From the NCBI GenBank assembly GCA_006226775.1, contig SBGD01000095.1, positions 1 to 46,385 on the forward strand: a stretch of DNA of 46,385 nucleotides, read 5' to 3'. Origin of the DNA: Paracoccaceae bacterium. GTDB lineage: Bacteria; Pseudomonadota; Alphaproteobacteria; Rhodobacterales; Rhodobacteraceae. The notes under the pieces were generated by a model. It saw nothing but the letters and a program-made list of their open reading frames with translations. It searched no databases and had not been told where the DNA came from. A program made the translations under genes and the position numbers. Shown piece by piece: positions 16,402 through 24,205 of this stretch (position 1 is the stretch's first letter; each line of letters opens with the position of its first letter).

Positions 16402-16417
16402 GGGGGCCTCGATATGA

Positions 16418-16429
16418 TGGGTGTGCTTA
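16418..16429. promoter_or_regulatory. Degenerate TAAG-N4-CTTA operator upstream of paaG
   Basis: TGGG-TGTG-CTTA shares the TGTG-CTTA half with the site at 17109-17120. It lies just upstream of the paaG start on the minus strand. One half-site is degenerate, so the call is weak alone. It gains weight as one of seven related sites in the window. Confidence 0.35.
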
Positions 16430-16489
16430 TCAGGGGTACGAAGAGGTCGGCGGATCGGCATTTGTCGGCAGGGGCGTAGGGGAGGATGG

Positions 16490-16972
16490 TCAGGCGCTGC
16501 GCGCCTCGCTGGGTCGGACCTCATGCAGCGGCGCGCGGGATTGCTCGTTCTCGGAGGTGGCGATCTTGGTGGCAAGGCGGATGAATTCGCGCGTTTCCGC
16601 CGCGGTCAGGCTGGACAGGATGGCGTCCTGGCAGTCGGCCACGATGGGGCGCAGGCGCGTCAACATGGCCTCGCCGTCCTCGGTCAGGATCAGGACGCGC
16701 GCGCGGCGGTCTTTCGGATTGGTCGTGCGCGCCACCAACCCCTTGCTGACCAGCCGGTCGACCACGCCTCCGATGGTTGCGCGATCAAAGGCAATCGCCC
16801 CGGCAAGCGTCGCCTGGTCGATTCGCGGATGGTCGTGAATCATCGCCAGGGCAGCGAACTGGGGCGAGGTGAGATCCGTGCCGTGGCTTTTCATCTGTTG
16901 CGCAAAGATCGACGACGCGATCTGCTGAAGGCGCCGGATAAGGTGGCCTGGCATGGAATATATCTCTGACAT
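16490..16972 (-). CDS. MarR-family transcriptional regulator, divergent from second TRAP operon
   Basis: A 160-residue MarR protein. The recognition helix region DQATLAGAIAFDRATIGGVVDRLVSKG is near 52-78 and the wing TTNPKDRRARVLILTEDG near 83-100. It is divergent from the second TRAP operon and lies upstream of paaG. Its promoter fits TTGCCA (17001-17006) - 16 bases - TATTAT (16979-16984), read on the minus strand. The predicted transcription start coincides with the A of the ATG, so the message may be leaderless. An operator-like repeat sits inside the promoter spacer, implying autorepression. The effector is probably an aryl-CoA such as p-coumaroyl- or cinnamoyl-CoA (inference). Confidence 0.87.
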   Translation of the reverse strand: MSEIYSMPGHLIRRLQQIASSIFAQQMKSHGTDLTSPQFAALAMIHDHPRIDQATLAGAIAFDRATIGGVVDRLVSKGLVARTTNPKDRRARVLILTEDGEAMLTRLRPIVADCQDAILSSLTAAETREFIRLATKIATSENEQSRAPLHEVRPSEARSA

Positions 16973-16978
16973 ACCAAG

Positions 16979-17006
16979 ATAATATGCACACTTAGGGATT
17001 TGGCAA
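16979..17006 (-). promoter_or_regulatory. Promoter of marR with operator in the spacer, probable leaderless start
   Basis: On the minus strand, TTGCCA at 17006-17001 and TATTAT at 16984-16979 are separated by 16 bases, a near-consensus sigma-70 promoter. The -10 ends six bases before the ATG at 16972, so transcription would begin at or next to the start codon. Confidence 0.6.
16983..16994. promoter_or_regulatory. TAAG-N4-CTTA-type operator at marR promoter
   Basis: Read on the minus strand this is TAAG-TGTG-CATA, one mismatch from TAAG-N4-CTTA. The ten bases GCACACTTAG (16986-16995) recur exactly as the reverse complement at 17108-17117. The site overlaps the marR promoter, as expected for autorepression. 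Confidence 0.6.
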
Positions 17007-17108
17007 GCCGATTGACACCGGCGGGTGCCAGGTGGGCCGTCGATTATGGCATCGCGCCCGAAGAAAAATGGTGACCTGCCAAGTTTGTTATGCCATACAC
17101 CTATTTGC

Positions 17109-17120
17109 TAAGTGTGCTTA
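17109..17120. promoter_or_regulatory. TAAG-N4-CTTA operator upstream of second TRAP operon
   Basis: TAAG-TGTG-CTTA is a perfect half-site palindrome about 90 bases before the dctP-type start. It is the best copy of the motif near the divergent marR. No clear -35/-10 pair could be assigned beside it. The remaining intergenic sequence from 16973 to 17208 holds no gene that I can see. Confidence 0.6.
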
Positions 17121-17208
17121 CCTTAAAGGCGAGCGCGGGCTTCGGCCGTCTCAGGCTGCACGCAAAGGGCGCAGGGACGTCCATCACGGTTCTAAGGGAG
17201 GAACTTAA

Positions 17209-18255
17209 ATGACAACGACAAAATTTATCAAGGGTTTGTTGGGAACAGCCGCTGCCACGGCCATGCTGGCCACCGGCGCGATGGCACAGGACGTGACGCT
17301 GAAACTGCACCAGTTCCTGCCCGCGCAGGCCAATGTTCCGAAACTGGTTCTTGATGTCTGGGCCGACAAGGTCGAGGCCGATTCGGAGGGCCGCATCAAG
17401 GTCGACCGCTTCCCCTCGATGCAGCTGGGCGGCACCCCGCCGGAACTGCTTGACCAGGTGATCGACGGCGTGGCCGACGTGGTCTGGACCGTGGTCGGCT
17501 ATACGCCGGGCCGGTTCCCGTCGACGGAGGTGTTCGAGCTGCCCTTCATGGTCGAAGACGCGCGCGCGGCCTCCTGCGCCTATTGGAAGATGTTCGAAGA
17601 GCACATGGAAGAGCAGGAATTCGGCGGCGTGAAGATCCTCGCCACCTGGGTTCATGGCCCCGGCATGTTCCACACCGCCGATCCGGTCGAGACGCCCGCT
17701 GATCTTCAGGGCATGAAAATCCGCGGCGGGTCGCGCCTGGTGAACGAACTGCTGACGCTTGCCGGTGCCACGCCGGTCGGCATGCCGGTGCCCTCCGTGC
17801 CCGAGGGCCTGTCCAAGGGCGTCATCGACGGCACCACCATTCCGTGGGAAGTGACCGCCGCGCTGAAAGTGCCGGAACTGGTTGAGAACCACACCGAATT
17901 CGAAGGCCCGGCGCTCTATAACCTGACCTTCGTGCTGGCGATGAACGAAGAGGTCTACAACGGCATGCCCGAGGACCTTCAGGCGGTCATCGACGACAAC
18001 TCCGGCCTCAACCTGTCGGTCTTTGCCGGCGGCGTCCAGTCCGATGCCGATGGCCCGGCGCGCGAGGTCGCGGTCGAGATGGGCAACAACATCATCACCG
18101 TGACCGAGACCGAAGAGTGGCAGGAACTGGTCAGCCCGATCTATGAGTCCTGGGTTGCCGACATGGATAGCAAGGGCAAGGACGGCCAGGCGCTGATCGA
18201 CGAGGCCCGCGGCCTGATGTCGGGCGAGTGCAAGGGCGCCACCGGTCAACTCTGA
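17209..18255 (+). CDS. TRAP transporter substrate-binding protein (DctP family), phenylpropanoid operon
   Basis: A 348-residue periplasmic binding protein. Its signal peptide ends near AMA at residue 26, and mature DctP motifs follow. Arg172 in GMKIRGGSR is the conserved carboxylate-binding arginine, and TTIPWEV near 205 is in the second lobe. A GGGAGGAACTTAA ribosome-binding stretch precedes the ATG. It heads an operon with feruloyl-CoA-synthase-type ligase, crotonase, SDR, amidohydrolase and acyl-CoA dehydrogenase genes. The ligand is therefore most likely a hydroxycinnamate or phenylpropanoate. This ligand assignment is by context only. Confidence 0.92.
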   Translation: MTTTKFIKGLLGTAAATAMLATGAMAQDVTLKLHQFLPAQANVPKLVLDVWADKVEADSEGRIKVDRFPSMQLGGTPPELLDQVIDGVADVVWTVVGYTPGRFPSTEVFELPFMVEDARAASCAYWKMFEEHMEEQEFGGVKILATWVHGPGMFHTADPVETPADLQGMKIRGGSRLVNELLTLAGATPVGMPVPSVPEGLSKGVIDGTTIPWEVTAALKVPELVENHTEFEGPALYNLTFVLAMNEEVYNGMPEDLQAVIDDNSGLNLSVFAGGVQSDADGPAREVAVEMGNNIITVTETEEWQELVSPIYESWVADMDSKGKDGQALIDEARGLMSGECKGATGQL

Positions 18256-18264
18256 TCACGACCC

Positions 18265-18289
18265 GCCGCAGCCGGTCCTCGGCTGCGGC
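18265..18289 (+). other. Intercistronic hairpin between TRAP P and Q genes (phenylpropanoid operon)
   Basis: GCCGCAGCCG, a five-base loop (GTCCT) and CGGCTGCGGC form a perfect 10-bp stem. It lies 9 bases after the dctP stop, and there is no T tract. Position and shape match the hairpins of the other two TRAP operons. Confidence 0.75.
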
Positions 18290-18317
18290 ACACATCTGCC
18301 TGATGGGGAGGACGGCG

Positions 18318-18902
18318 ATGTACGGCTTCATGGATAGGTTCGCGCGGTTTTTCGCGGTTCTGGGGGGGATCGTCCTGTCGGTCCTGATCGTGCAGACCTG
18401 TCTGTCGATCGCGGGACGCTCGATCAACACCATCCTGCACAGTGAGTTCATGGAAACGACGATGCCCGGGCTGGCCTCGGCGTTGTTGTCGACCGGCGTG
18501 GGGTCGATCAACGGATCCTTCGAGATGGTCGAGGCGGGCATGGCCTTTGTCATCTTCGCCTTCCTGCCGCTGTGCCAGTTGAACGGGGCGCATGCCTCGG
18601 TCGATATCTTCACCTCGAGACTGCCACGGCGCGCCAACCTCGTGCTGCGCGGCGTGATCGAGATCTTCTTTGCCATCGCCATCCTCATCATCACCTGGGA
18701 GCTTTACCAAGGCATGCTGAGCAAGGCCCGGTCGGGCCAGACAACGCTCATCCTGCAATTCCCGGTGTGGTGGCCCTATGCGGTCAGCCTCGTGGCCGCG
18801 GTCGCGTCGGCGATTGTCGCGGTCTACGTGGCCGCGATGCGCACCCTGGAAATGACTACGGGCCACAGAATCCTGCCCGAAGACATGGAGGCGGACCATT
18901 GA
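18318..18902 (+). CDS. TRAP transporter small permease (DctQ family), phenylpropanoid operon
   Basis: A 194-residue membrane protein with four hydrophobic segments. These are near 12-33 (FFAVLGGIVLSVLIVQTC), 75-92 (MAFVIFAFLPL), 115-135 (GVIEIFFAIAILIITW) and 150-172. NGAHASVDIF near 93-102 is the usual motif after the second segment. It contains an unusually long first loop (about residues 38-70). GGGGAGGACGGCG precedes the ATG. The stop overlaps a TTG start of the next gene. It forms the membrane unit with the DctM protein. Confidence 0.88.
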   Translation: MYGFMDRFARFFAVLGGIVLSVLIVQTCLSIAGRSINTILHSEFMETTMPGLASALLSTGVGSINGSFEMVEAGMAFVIFAFLPLCQLNGAHASVDIFTSRLPRRANLVLRGVIEIFFAIAILIITWELYQGMLSKARSGQTTLILQFPVWWPYAVSLVAAVASAIVAVYVAAMRTLEMTTGHRILPEDMEADH

Positions 18903-20395
18903 GTGATATCGCAATCGGGGTCCTGTCCTTTCCGGCGCTCCTTCTCCTTATCTTCCTGCGCGTGCCCATCGGGCTGGCGATGTTTCTGGCGGGGCTGGTC
19001 GGGCTGACCGTGGTGTCGGGCGACATCTCGCTGCCACTGGCGCGCCTGAAGTCCGAGACCTTCACCACCTTTTCCAACTATTCGCTGTCGATCATCCCGA
19101 TGTTCCTGCTGATGGGCCATTTCGCCACGCTGGGCGGCATGAGCCAGGCGCTGTTCAAGGCCGCCGAGAGCTTTCTGGGGCACCGCAGGGGCGGGGTCGC
19201 GATGGCGGCGGTGGGGGCCTGTGCCGGGTTCGGCGCGATCTGCGGATCGTCGCTGGCCACCGCGGCCACCATGAGCCGGGTCGCCCTGCCGGAACTGCGC
19301 CGTTACGGCTACTCGGGCGGGTTTTCCACCGCGACGCTGGCCGCGGGCGGCACGCTCGGCATCCTGATCCCGCCCTCCATCGTGCTGGTGATCTATGCGA
19401 TCCTGACCGAGCAGAACATTGCCAAGCTGTTCCTTGCGGCCTTCATTCCCGGTGTCCTTGCGGCCATCGGTTACATGATTACCATCTCGATCTACGTCCG
19501 CATCAACCCCGGATCCGCCGGCACGCGCCCCCGCGTGCCCTTTGCCGAGCGTTTCAAGGCGCTGTTCGACGTCTGGCCGGTCCTGCTGGTGTTCATCGCC
19601 GTCGTCGGCGGCATCTACCTGGGCTGGTTCACCCCGACCGAAGGGGCTGCCGTGGGGGCGTTCGGCACCGGATTGATCGCCTTTCTCGCCGGGGGCCTGA
19701 CCCTCGCGACCCTGTCCCAGAGCTTCTATGTCACCGCGCGGGCCACGGCGATGATCTTCTTCATCGTGCTGGGGGCGGCCTTCTACAATGGCTTTCTCGC
19801 CCTGACCCAACTGCCGCAGCAAAGTGCCGCCTGGGTCGCGGCCAGCGGGCTGAGCCCCTGGGTCGTGCTGACAATCATCCTGGTGTTCTACCTGCTGCTC
19901 GGCTGCCTGATGGACAGCCTGTCGATGATCCTTCTGACCATCCCGATCTTCTGGCCGGTGGTGCAGGAGCTTGATTTCGGCCTCGTCAGCATGGTCGATC
20001 TGCACGCCTCGCGCCTTGCCGCCATGGTGGCCGAAGGCAAGGAAATCCCCGCCGCGCTTCTGGCAGAGGCGCAGGGGCTTCTGGCCAGCGGACAGGAACT
20101 CAGCCGCGACATGGCGCGCGAGATCGGGCTGCGCGGTGTCAACGAAGGCGCGCTCAACCGGGTCAATATCGAGCGGACGGCGATCTGGTTCGGCATCCTG
20201 GTGCTGATCGTGGTCGAGGTCGGTCTGATCACCCCGCCGGTGGGCATGAACCTCTTCGTGATCAACGCGATGGACCGGGCCACGCCGATGGTCGAGACCT
20301 ACAAGGCCGTCATGTACTTCGTGGCCTCGGATCTGATCCGGGTGGTGATCCTCGTGGTCTTCCCGATCATCACGCTGATCCTGCTGCCGATCTGA
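18899..20395 (+). CDS. TRAP transporter large permease (DctM family) with a 62-residue insert
   Basis: A 498-residue DctM permease, about 65 residues longer than usual. Core motifs are intact: GACAGFGAICGSSLATAATM, AAGGTLGILIPPS and LITPPVGMNLFVINA. Between FWPVVQELDFGL and ERTAIWFGI (about residues 363-424) there is a hydrophilic, helix-like insert that the first permease lacks. It includes DLHASRLAAMVAEGKE and LLAEAQGLLASGQELSRD. The reading frame begins at TTG (18899), overlapping the dctQ stop as TTGA. No ATG is available before the first membrane segment. The insert should face one side of the membrane between two transmembrane helices. Confidence 0.87.
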   Translation: MSDIAIGVLSFPALLLLIFLRVPIGLAMFLAGLVGLTVVSGDISLPLARLKSETFTTFSNYSLSIIPMFLLMGHFATLGGMSQALFKAAESFLGHRRGGVAMAAVGACAGFGAICGSSLATAATMSRVALPELRRYGYSGGFSTATLAAGGTLGILIPPSIVLVIYAILTEQNIAKLFLAAFIPGVLAAIGYMITISIYVRINPGSAGTRPRVPFAERFKALFDVWPVLLVFIAVVGGIYLGWFTPTEGAAVGAFGTGLIAFLAGGLTLATLSQSFYVTARATAMIFFIVLGAAFYNGFLALTQLPQQSAAWVAASGLSPWVVLTIILVFYLLLGCLMDSLSMILLTIPIFWPVVQELDFGLVSMVDLHASRLAAMVAEGKEIPAALLAEAQGLLASGQELSRDMAREIGLRGVNEGALNRVNIERTAIWFGILVLIVVEVGLITPPVGMNLFVINAMDRATPMVETYKAVMYFVASDLIRVVILVVFPIITLILLPI

Positions 20396-20423
20396 ACAGG
20401 AACCATTACAGGAGCCATACCAA

Positions 20424-21188
20424 ATGGATATCGAAGGACACGTCGCACTGGTGTCGGGTGGCGCCAGCGGGCTGGGCGAGGCAACGGCCCGCCACCTGGC
20501 CGCCCTTGGCGCCGACGTCGCCATCCTGGACCGCGACGGGGACCGCGCAAAGCAGGTCGCGGCCGAGATCGGCGGCTATTCGCAGCAATGCGACATCACC
20601 GACGAAGACGCCGTGGCCGCCGGCGTGACCTCCGCAATGGCCCGCTTCGGCCAGGCGCCGCGCATCGTCGTCAACTGCGCCGGGATCGGCCCGGCGGCGC
20701 GCATCGTGGGCCGCGAGGGCAAGGTCTCGACCCCGCTCTTTCGCCAGGTCATGGAGGTCAACCTCTTCGGCACCTACAACGTGATGACCTATGCCGCACA
20801 GGCGATGATGGATCTGCCGATGCTCGAGGGCGGCGAACGCGGGGTAATCATCAACACCGCCTCGGCGGCCTATGAGGACGGCCAGATCGGCCAGACCGCC
20901 TATGCCGCGTCCAAGGGCGCGATCGCCTCGATGTGCCTGCCTGCGGCGCGGGAATTTGCCAAGATGGGCATTCGCGTCATGGCCATCGCGCCGGGGCTGT
21001 TCAACACCCCGATGATGGAGAGCCTGCCGGCCGAGACGGTCGAGGCGATTGTCGAGAACATCCCGCATCCGCACCGGCTGGGCCAACCGCAAGAATTCGC
21101 GGCCCTCGCCGGCGATATCGCCAGAAACCCCTATCTCAACGGAACAGTGATCCGCATCGATGGTGCGGTTCGACTGCCGCCCAGGTGA
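20424..21188 (+). CDS. SDR-family 3-hydroxyacyl-CoA dehydrogenase (PhdB-like)
   Basis: A 254-residue classical SDR resembling type-II (HSD17B10-like) 3-hydroxyacyl-CoA dehydrogenases. Visible are SGGASGLG at 11-18, NCAGIGPA near 84-91, IINTASAAYEDGQIGQTAYAASKGAI with the catalytic Tyr-x3-Lys near 154-158, and APGLFNTPM near 191-199. It would oxidise the 3-hydroxy-3-arylpropionyl-CoA made by the crotonase to the 3-keto ester. Its place in the operon corresponds to phdB of the C. glutamicum phenylpropanoid operon. An AGGAGCC ribosome-binding site lies before the ATG. Confidence 0.87.
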   Translation: MDIEGHVALVSGGASGLGEATARHLAALGADVAILDRDGDRAKQVAAEIGGYSQQCDITDEDAVAAGVTSAMARFGQAPRIVVNCAGIGPAARIVGREGKVSTPLFRQVMEVNLFGTYNVMTYAAQAMMDLPMLEGGERGVIINTASAAYEDGQIGQTAYAASKGAIASMCLPAAREFAKMGIRVMAIAPGLFNTPMMESLPAETVEAIVENIPHPHRLGQPQEFAALAGDIARNPYLNGTVIRIDGAVRLPPR

Positions 21189-21192
21189 CACC

Positions 21193-21954
21193 ATGGCATT
21201 GATCGAACGTGACATCGACGGGGCGATTGCCACCGTCACCATGAACCGCCCCGACAAGCGCAACGCCATGTCGGACGCCTTCATCGCCGAGCTCGAGACC
21301 GCCTTCGCCACCCTGCCCGACGCGGTGCGGGTGGTGATCCTGACCGGGACGGCGGGGCATTACTGCTCGGGTCTGGACCTCGAGGAACACAAGGAACGCA
21401 GCGCCGAGGAGGGGATCTATCATTCGCGCAACTGGCACCGCATCCTCGACCTGATCCAGTTCGGCGGGCGGCCCGTGGTCAGCGCCATGTACGGCGCGGT
21501 GATCGGCGGCGGGCTTGAGATCGCCTCGTCCACGCATGTGCGGATTGCCGAGCCCTCCACGATCTTCCAGCTTCCCGAAGGCCGCCGCGGCATCTTTGTC
21601 GGCGGTGGCGCAACGGTGCGGGTCGGACGCATCCTCGGCGCGGACCGCATGACAGAGATGATGCTGACGGGGCGCAAGTACGACGCCGACGAGGGCCTGC
21701 GCCTTGGCCTTGCGCATTATTCGGTGGGCGAGGGCGAAGCGCTTGACCTGGCGCGCGAACTGGCCGGAAAGATCGCCCGCAACGCGCCGCTGTCGAACTA
21801 CTTCATGGTCCAGGCGCTGGCCCGGATCGAGGACATGTCGAAGGCCGATGGCCTGTTTACCGAAAGCCTGTGCGCGGCGCTCAGCCAGACGACACCGGAT
21901 GCACAAGAGGGTCTGCGGGCGTTCCTGGAAAAGCGCGCGCCGACGTTCCGATAA
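21193..21954 (+). CDS. Enoyl-CoA hydratase/crotonase (PhdE-like)
   Basis: A 253-residue crotonase. It shows MNRPDKRNAMSDAF near 17-30, GHYCSGLDLEEHKE near 55-68, AMYGAVIGGGLEIASSTHVR near 97-116 and QLPEGRRGIFVGGGA near 127-141. The Glu in LPEGRRG sits at a usual catalytic position. It would hydrate cinnamoyl-type CoA esters to 3-hydroxy-3-arylpropionyl-CoA. It starts four bases after the SDR stop and overlaps the MarR start (TAATG). The ATG at 21193, after CAGGTGACACC, was chosen over an in-frame ATG at 21160 inside the SDR. Hydratase-lyase (aldehyde-forming, Ech-type) activity is possible but less likely with an SDR and hydrolase present. Confidence 0.85.
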   Translation: MALIERDIDGAIATVTMNRPDKRNAMSDAFIAELETAFATLPDAVRVVILTGTAGHYCSGLDLEEHKERSAEEGIYHSRNWHRILDLIQFGGRPVVSAMYGAVIGGGLEIASSTHVRIAEPSTIFQLPEGRRGIFVGGGATVRVGRILGADRMTEMMLTGRKYDADEGLRLGLAHYSVGEGEALDLARELAGKIARNAPLSNYFMVQALARIEDMSKADGLFTESLCAALSQTTPDAQEGLRAFLEKRAPTFR

Positions 21955-22403
21955 TGCGGACGCCGGACCAGGGCCTTCGGAGGTATACCGGCTACCGCCT
22001 GCGGCGCACCACCAGCGCCGCCATGTCGCGGATCTCTGCCACGCTGGCCCCCTTCGGCTTGCGCCGGACGACGTTTTCGACGCTGGCGCTGGTCGTGGAA
22101 CATCCCGGCCTGCGGCAAAGCCAGGTGGCCGAGGCGCTGGCCATCGAACGACCGAATTTCGTCCAGATCGTGGGCGAGCTGGAAAAGGCGGGGCTGCTGG
22201 AGCGCAAGCTCGCCCGGAACGACAGGCGCGCCTATGCGCTGCACGTGACCGAGGCGGGCCGCGCGCTTTACGAAAAGGCAAGAGCGCAGGTTCGGGCCTG
22301 CGACAGCCAGTTGATCGAGGGCCTGACCCCCGAGCAAATCGAGGCGCTGCACGAGTCACTTCGGATCATGGAATACAACGCGACACATTTCGGAGACACC
22401 TGA
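21954..22403 (+). CDS. MarR-family regulator inside the phenylpropanoid operon
   Basis: A 149-residue MarR protein. GLRQSQVAEALAIERPNFVQIVGELEKAG near 50-78 is the recognition region, and ARNDRRAYALHVTEAG near 84-99 is the wing. The arrangement between hydratase and ligase genes, overlapping both by one or three bases, recalls PhdR/CouR/HcaR. These respond to hydroxycinnamoyl-CoA. With the divergent MarR at 16490 this operon has two MarR candidates, so either could own the TAAG-N4-CTTA sites. The ATG at 21954 overlaps the TAA of the previous gene; the longer frame from 21870 is an overlap artefact. Confidence 0.85.
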   Translation: MRTPDQGLRRYTGYRLRRTTSAAMSRISATLAPFGLRRTTFSTLALVVEHPGLRQSQVAEALAIERPNFVQIVGELEKAGLLERKLARNDRRAYALHVTEAGRALYEKARAQVRACDSQLIEGLTPEQIEALHESLRIMEYNATHFGDT

Positions 22404-24205
22404 TGACCGATAAATACCGCGCACATGGCGTCATTCGCGAGGACAGACCGGACGGGTCGATCCTGTTGCGATCCAAGGGCGAACTTGGCCCGATTTCCGA
22501 CCGGGTCACCGATTGGCTCGACCATTGGGCCGAAAAGACGCCCGAGGCGGTCTTCCTTGCCGAACGGTCCGGGCCCGGGTGGCGCGAGGTCACGTTTTCC
22601 CAGGCCCGCGACCTGGCGCGCGGCATCGCCGCCGGTCTGCTGGATCTGGGTCTCGGCCCCGACGCGCCGATCCTGATCATTTCCGGCAACAGCGTGAACC
22701 ACGGCCTGCTGGCGCTGGGTGCGCAATATATCGGTGCGCCGATCGTGCCGGTGGCCGAGCAATACGCGCTGATCCCCGCCGCCCGTGGCCAGATCGACTT
22801 TGTCGCCGGCGTCGTGCATCCCGGCGCGGTCTATGCCGAGGATGGCGAAGCCCTGGCCGAGGTGCTGGCGCGCGACGTGTTCGAGGGTGTGCACAAGCTG
22901 GTGGGGCAGGGCGCCGCACCGGGCACCCGCACGCTGGCCGACCTGGCAAAGACCGGCGGCGACATCACCTCTGCCGCGGCGAAGGTCGGCCCCGATACGG
23001 TGGCCAAGATCCTGATGACCAGCGGCTCCACCTCCTCGCCCAAGGGCGTGCCGACGACCCATCGGATGATGTGCGTCAACCAGGCGCAGATCGCCTATAG
23101 CATGCCCTTCCTGACCGCGCGCCCGCCGGTCATCGTGGATTGGCTGCCGTGGAACCACGTCTTCGGCGGGTCGCACAACTTCAACATGATGCTCGCCAAT
23201 GGCGGCGCGCTCTACATCGACGGCGGCAAGCCGACGCCTGCCCTGGTGGGCAAGACGCTGGAAAACCTGCGGCTGAAGACCGGCACCATGACCTTCAACG
23301 TGCCTCTGGGCTTTGCGATGATCCGCGACGAGCTGAAACGCGACGCCGAGTTGCGCGGCCGCTATTTCGCCGAGCTGGACATGCTGTTCTATGCCGGCGC
23401 CAGCCTGGCGCAGGATGTCTGGACCGACCTGGAGAACATGGCCCGCGAGGTGCGGGGGGACATGCCGCTGTTCACGTCCTCCTGGGGGTTGACCGAAACC
23501 GCGCCGTCGCATCTGTTGCAGCACCAGCCGACCGACCGTTCCGGCGTGATCGGCGTGCCGATGCCCGGCAGCGAGGTCAAGCTGATTCCCGATGCCGACA
23601 TGCGCTGCGAGGTGCGGGTGCGGGGGCCGAATGTCTTTACCGGCTATCTCGACAGCCCCGAACAGACGGCAGAGGCCTTCGACGAAGAGGGGTTCTTCAA
23701 GACCGGCGACGCGATGTTCTTTGTCGACCCCGCCAATCCCGACCTGGGCATGAAGTTCGACGGGCGGATCTCCGAGGAATTCAAGCTGGTCTCGGGCACC
23801 TGGGTGCGCGCCGCGACGCTGCGGCTGGACATGCTGGCCTCGCTCGGAGAGGTGGTGTCGGACGTGATCGTCACCGGCGCCGACCGGGCCGACATCGGCC
23901 TGTTCATCATCGCGTCGGCCGCGATGGCATCGGCGGAGGATGCCACCGACATGGATGGCGGGCTGCGCATCCCGTCGATGGAAGGCGATATCCGGCGCAA
24001 GCTTGCGGCCATCGGCGGATCGACCTCGACGCGGATCGCCCGCGCCATGATCCTGTCCGAGCCGCTGTCCATGGCCGATGGCGAGGTCACCGCCAAGGGC
24101 AGCATCAACTTCAAGAAGGTGCTGAAGCGGCGCGCGGATCTGCTGGACCGGCTCTATGACGACAACGACCCCGCCACCATCCTGATCGGAAAGCCAGCGT
24201 CATGA
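22403..24205 (+). CDS. Feruloyl-CoA synthase-type aryl-CoA ligase (PhdA-like)
   Basis: A 600-residue ANL enzyme of the feruloyl-CoA synthase type. It has the adenylate loop MTSGSTSSPKGV at 205-216, WLPWNHVFGGSHNFN near 240-254, SSWGLTETAP near 358-367, GFFKTGDAMFF near 430-440, and the A10 lysine near 565 in TAKGSIN. The WNHVFGG and GSTSSPKG forms are characteristic of Fcs. It would activate ferulate, p-coumarate, cinnamate or their dihydro forms with ATP and CoA. The start overlaps the MarR stop. Neighbouring SDR, hydratase, hydrolase and dehydrogenase genes point to beta-oxidative side-chain shortening rather than vanillin formation. Confidence 0.88.
   Translation: MTDKYRAHGVIREDRPDGSILLRSKGELGPISDRVTDWLDHWAEKTPEAVFLAERSGPGWREVTFSQARDLARGIAAGLLDLGLGPDAPILIISGNSVNHGLLALGAQYIGAPIVPVAEQYALIPAARGQIDFVAGVVHPGAVYAEDGEALAEVLARDVFEGVHKLVGQGAAPGTRTLADLAKTGGDITSAAAKVGPDTVAKILMTSGSTSSPKGVPTTHRMMCVNQAQIAYSMPFLTARPPVIVDWLPWNHVFGGSHNFNMMLANGGALYIDGGKPTPALVGKTLENLRLKTGTMTFNVPLGFAMIRDELKRDAELRGRYFAELDMLFYAGASLAQDVWTDLENMAREVRGDMPLFTSSWGLTETAPSHLLQHQPTDRSGVIGVPMPGSEVKLIPDADMRCEVRVRGPNVFTGYLDSPEQTAEAFDEEGFFKTGDAMFFVDPANPDLGMKFDGRISEEFKLVSGTWVRAATLRLDMLASLGEVVSDVIVTGADRADIGLFIIASAAMASAEDATDMDGGLRIPSMEGDIRRKLAAIGGSTSTRIARAMILSEPLSMADGEVTAKGSINFKKVLKRRADLLDRLYDDNDPATILIGKPAS

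Noticed and set aside
18824-20524. Minus-strand frame (566 codons) opposite the second DctM gene
   Set aside because: Composed of repeated Asp/His/Gln/Arg, the usual shadow of a hydrophobic membrane protein gene; no family motif.
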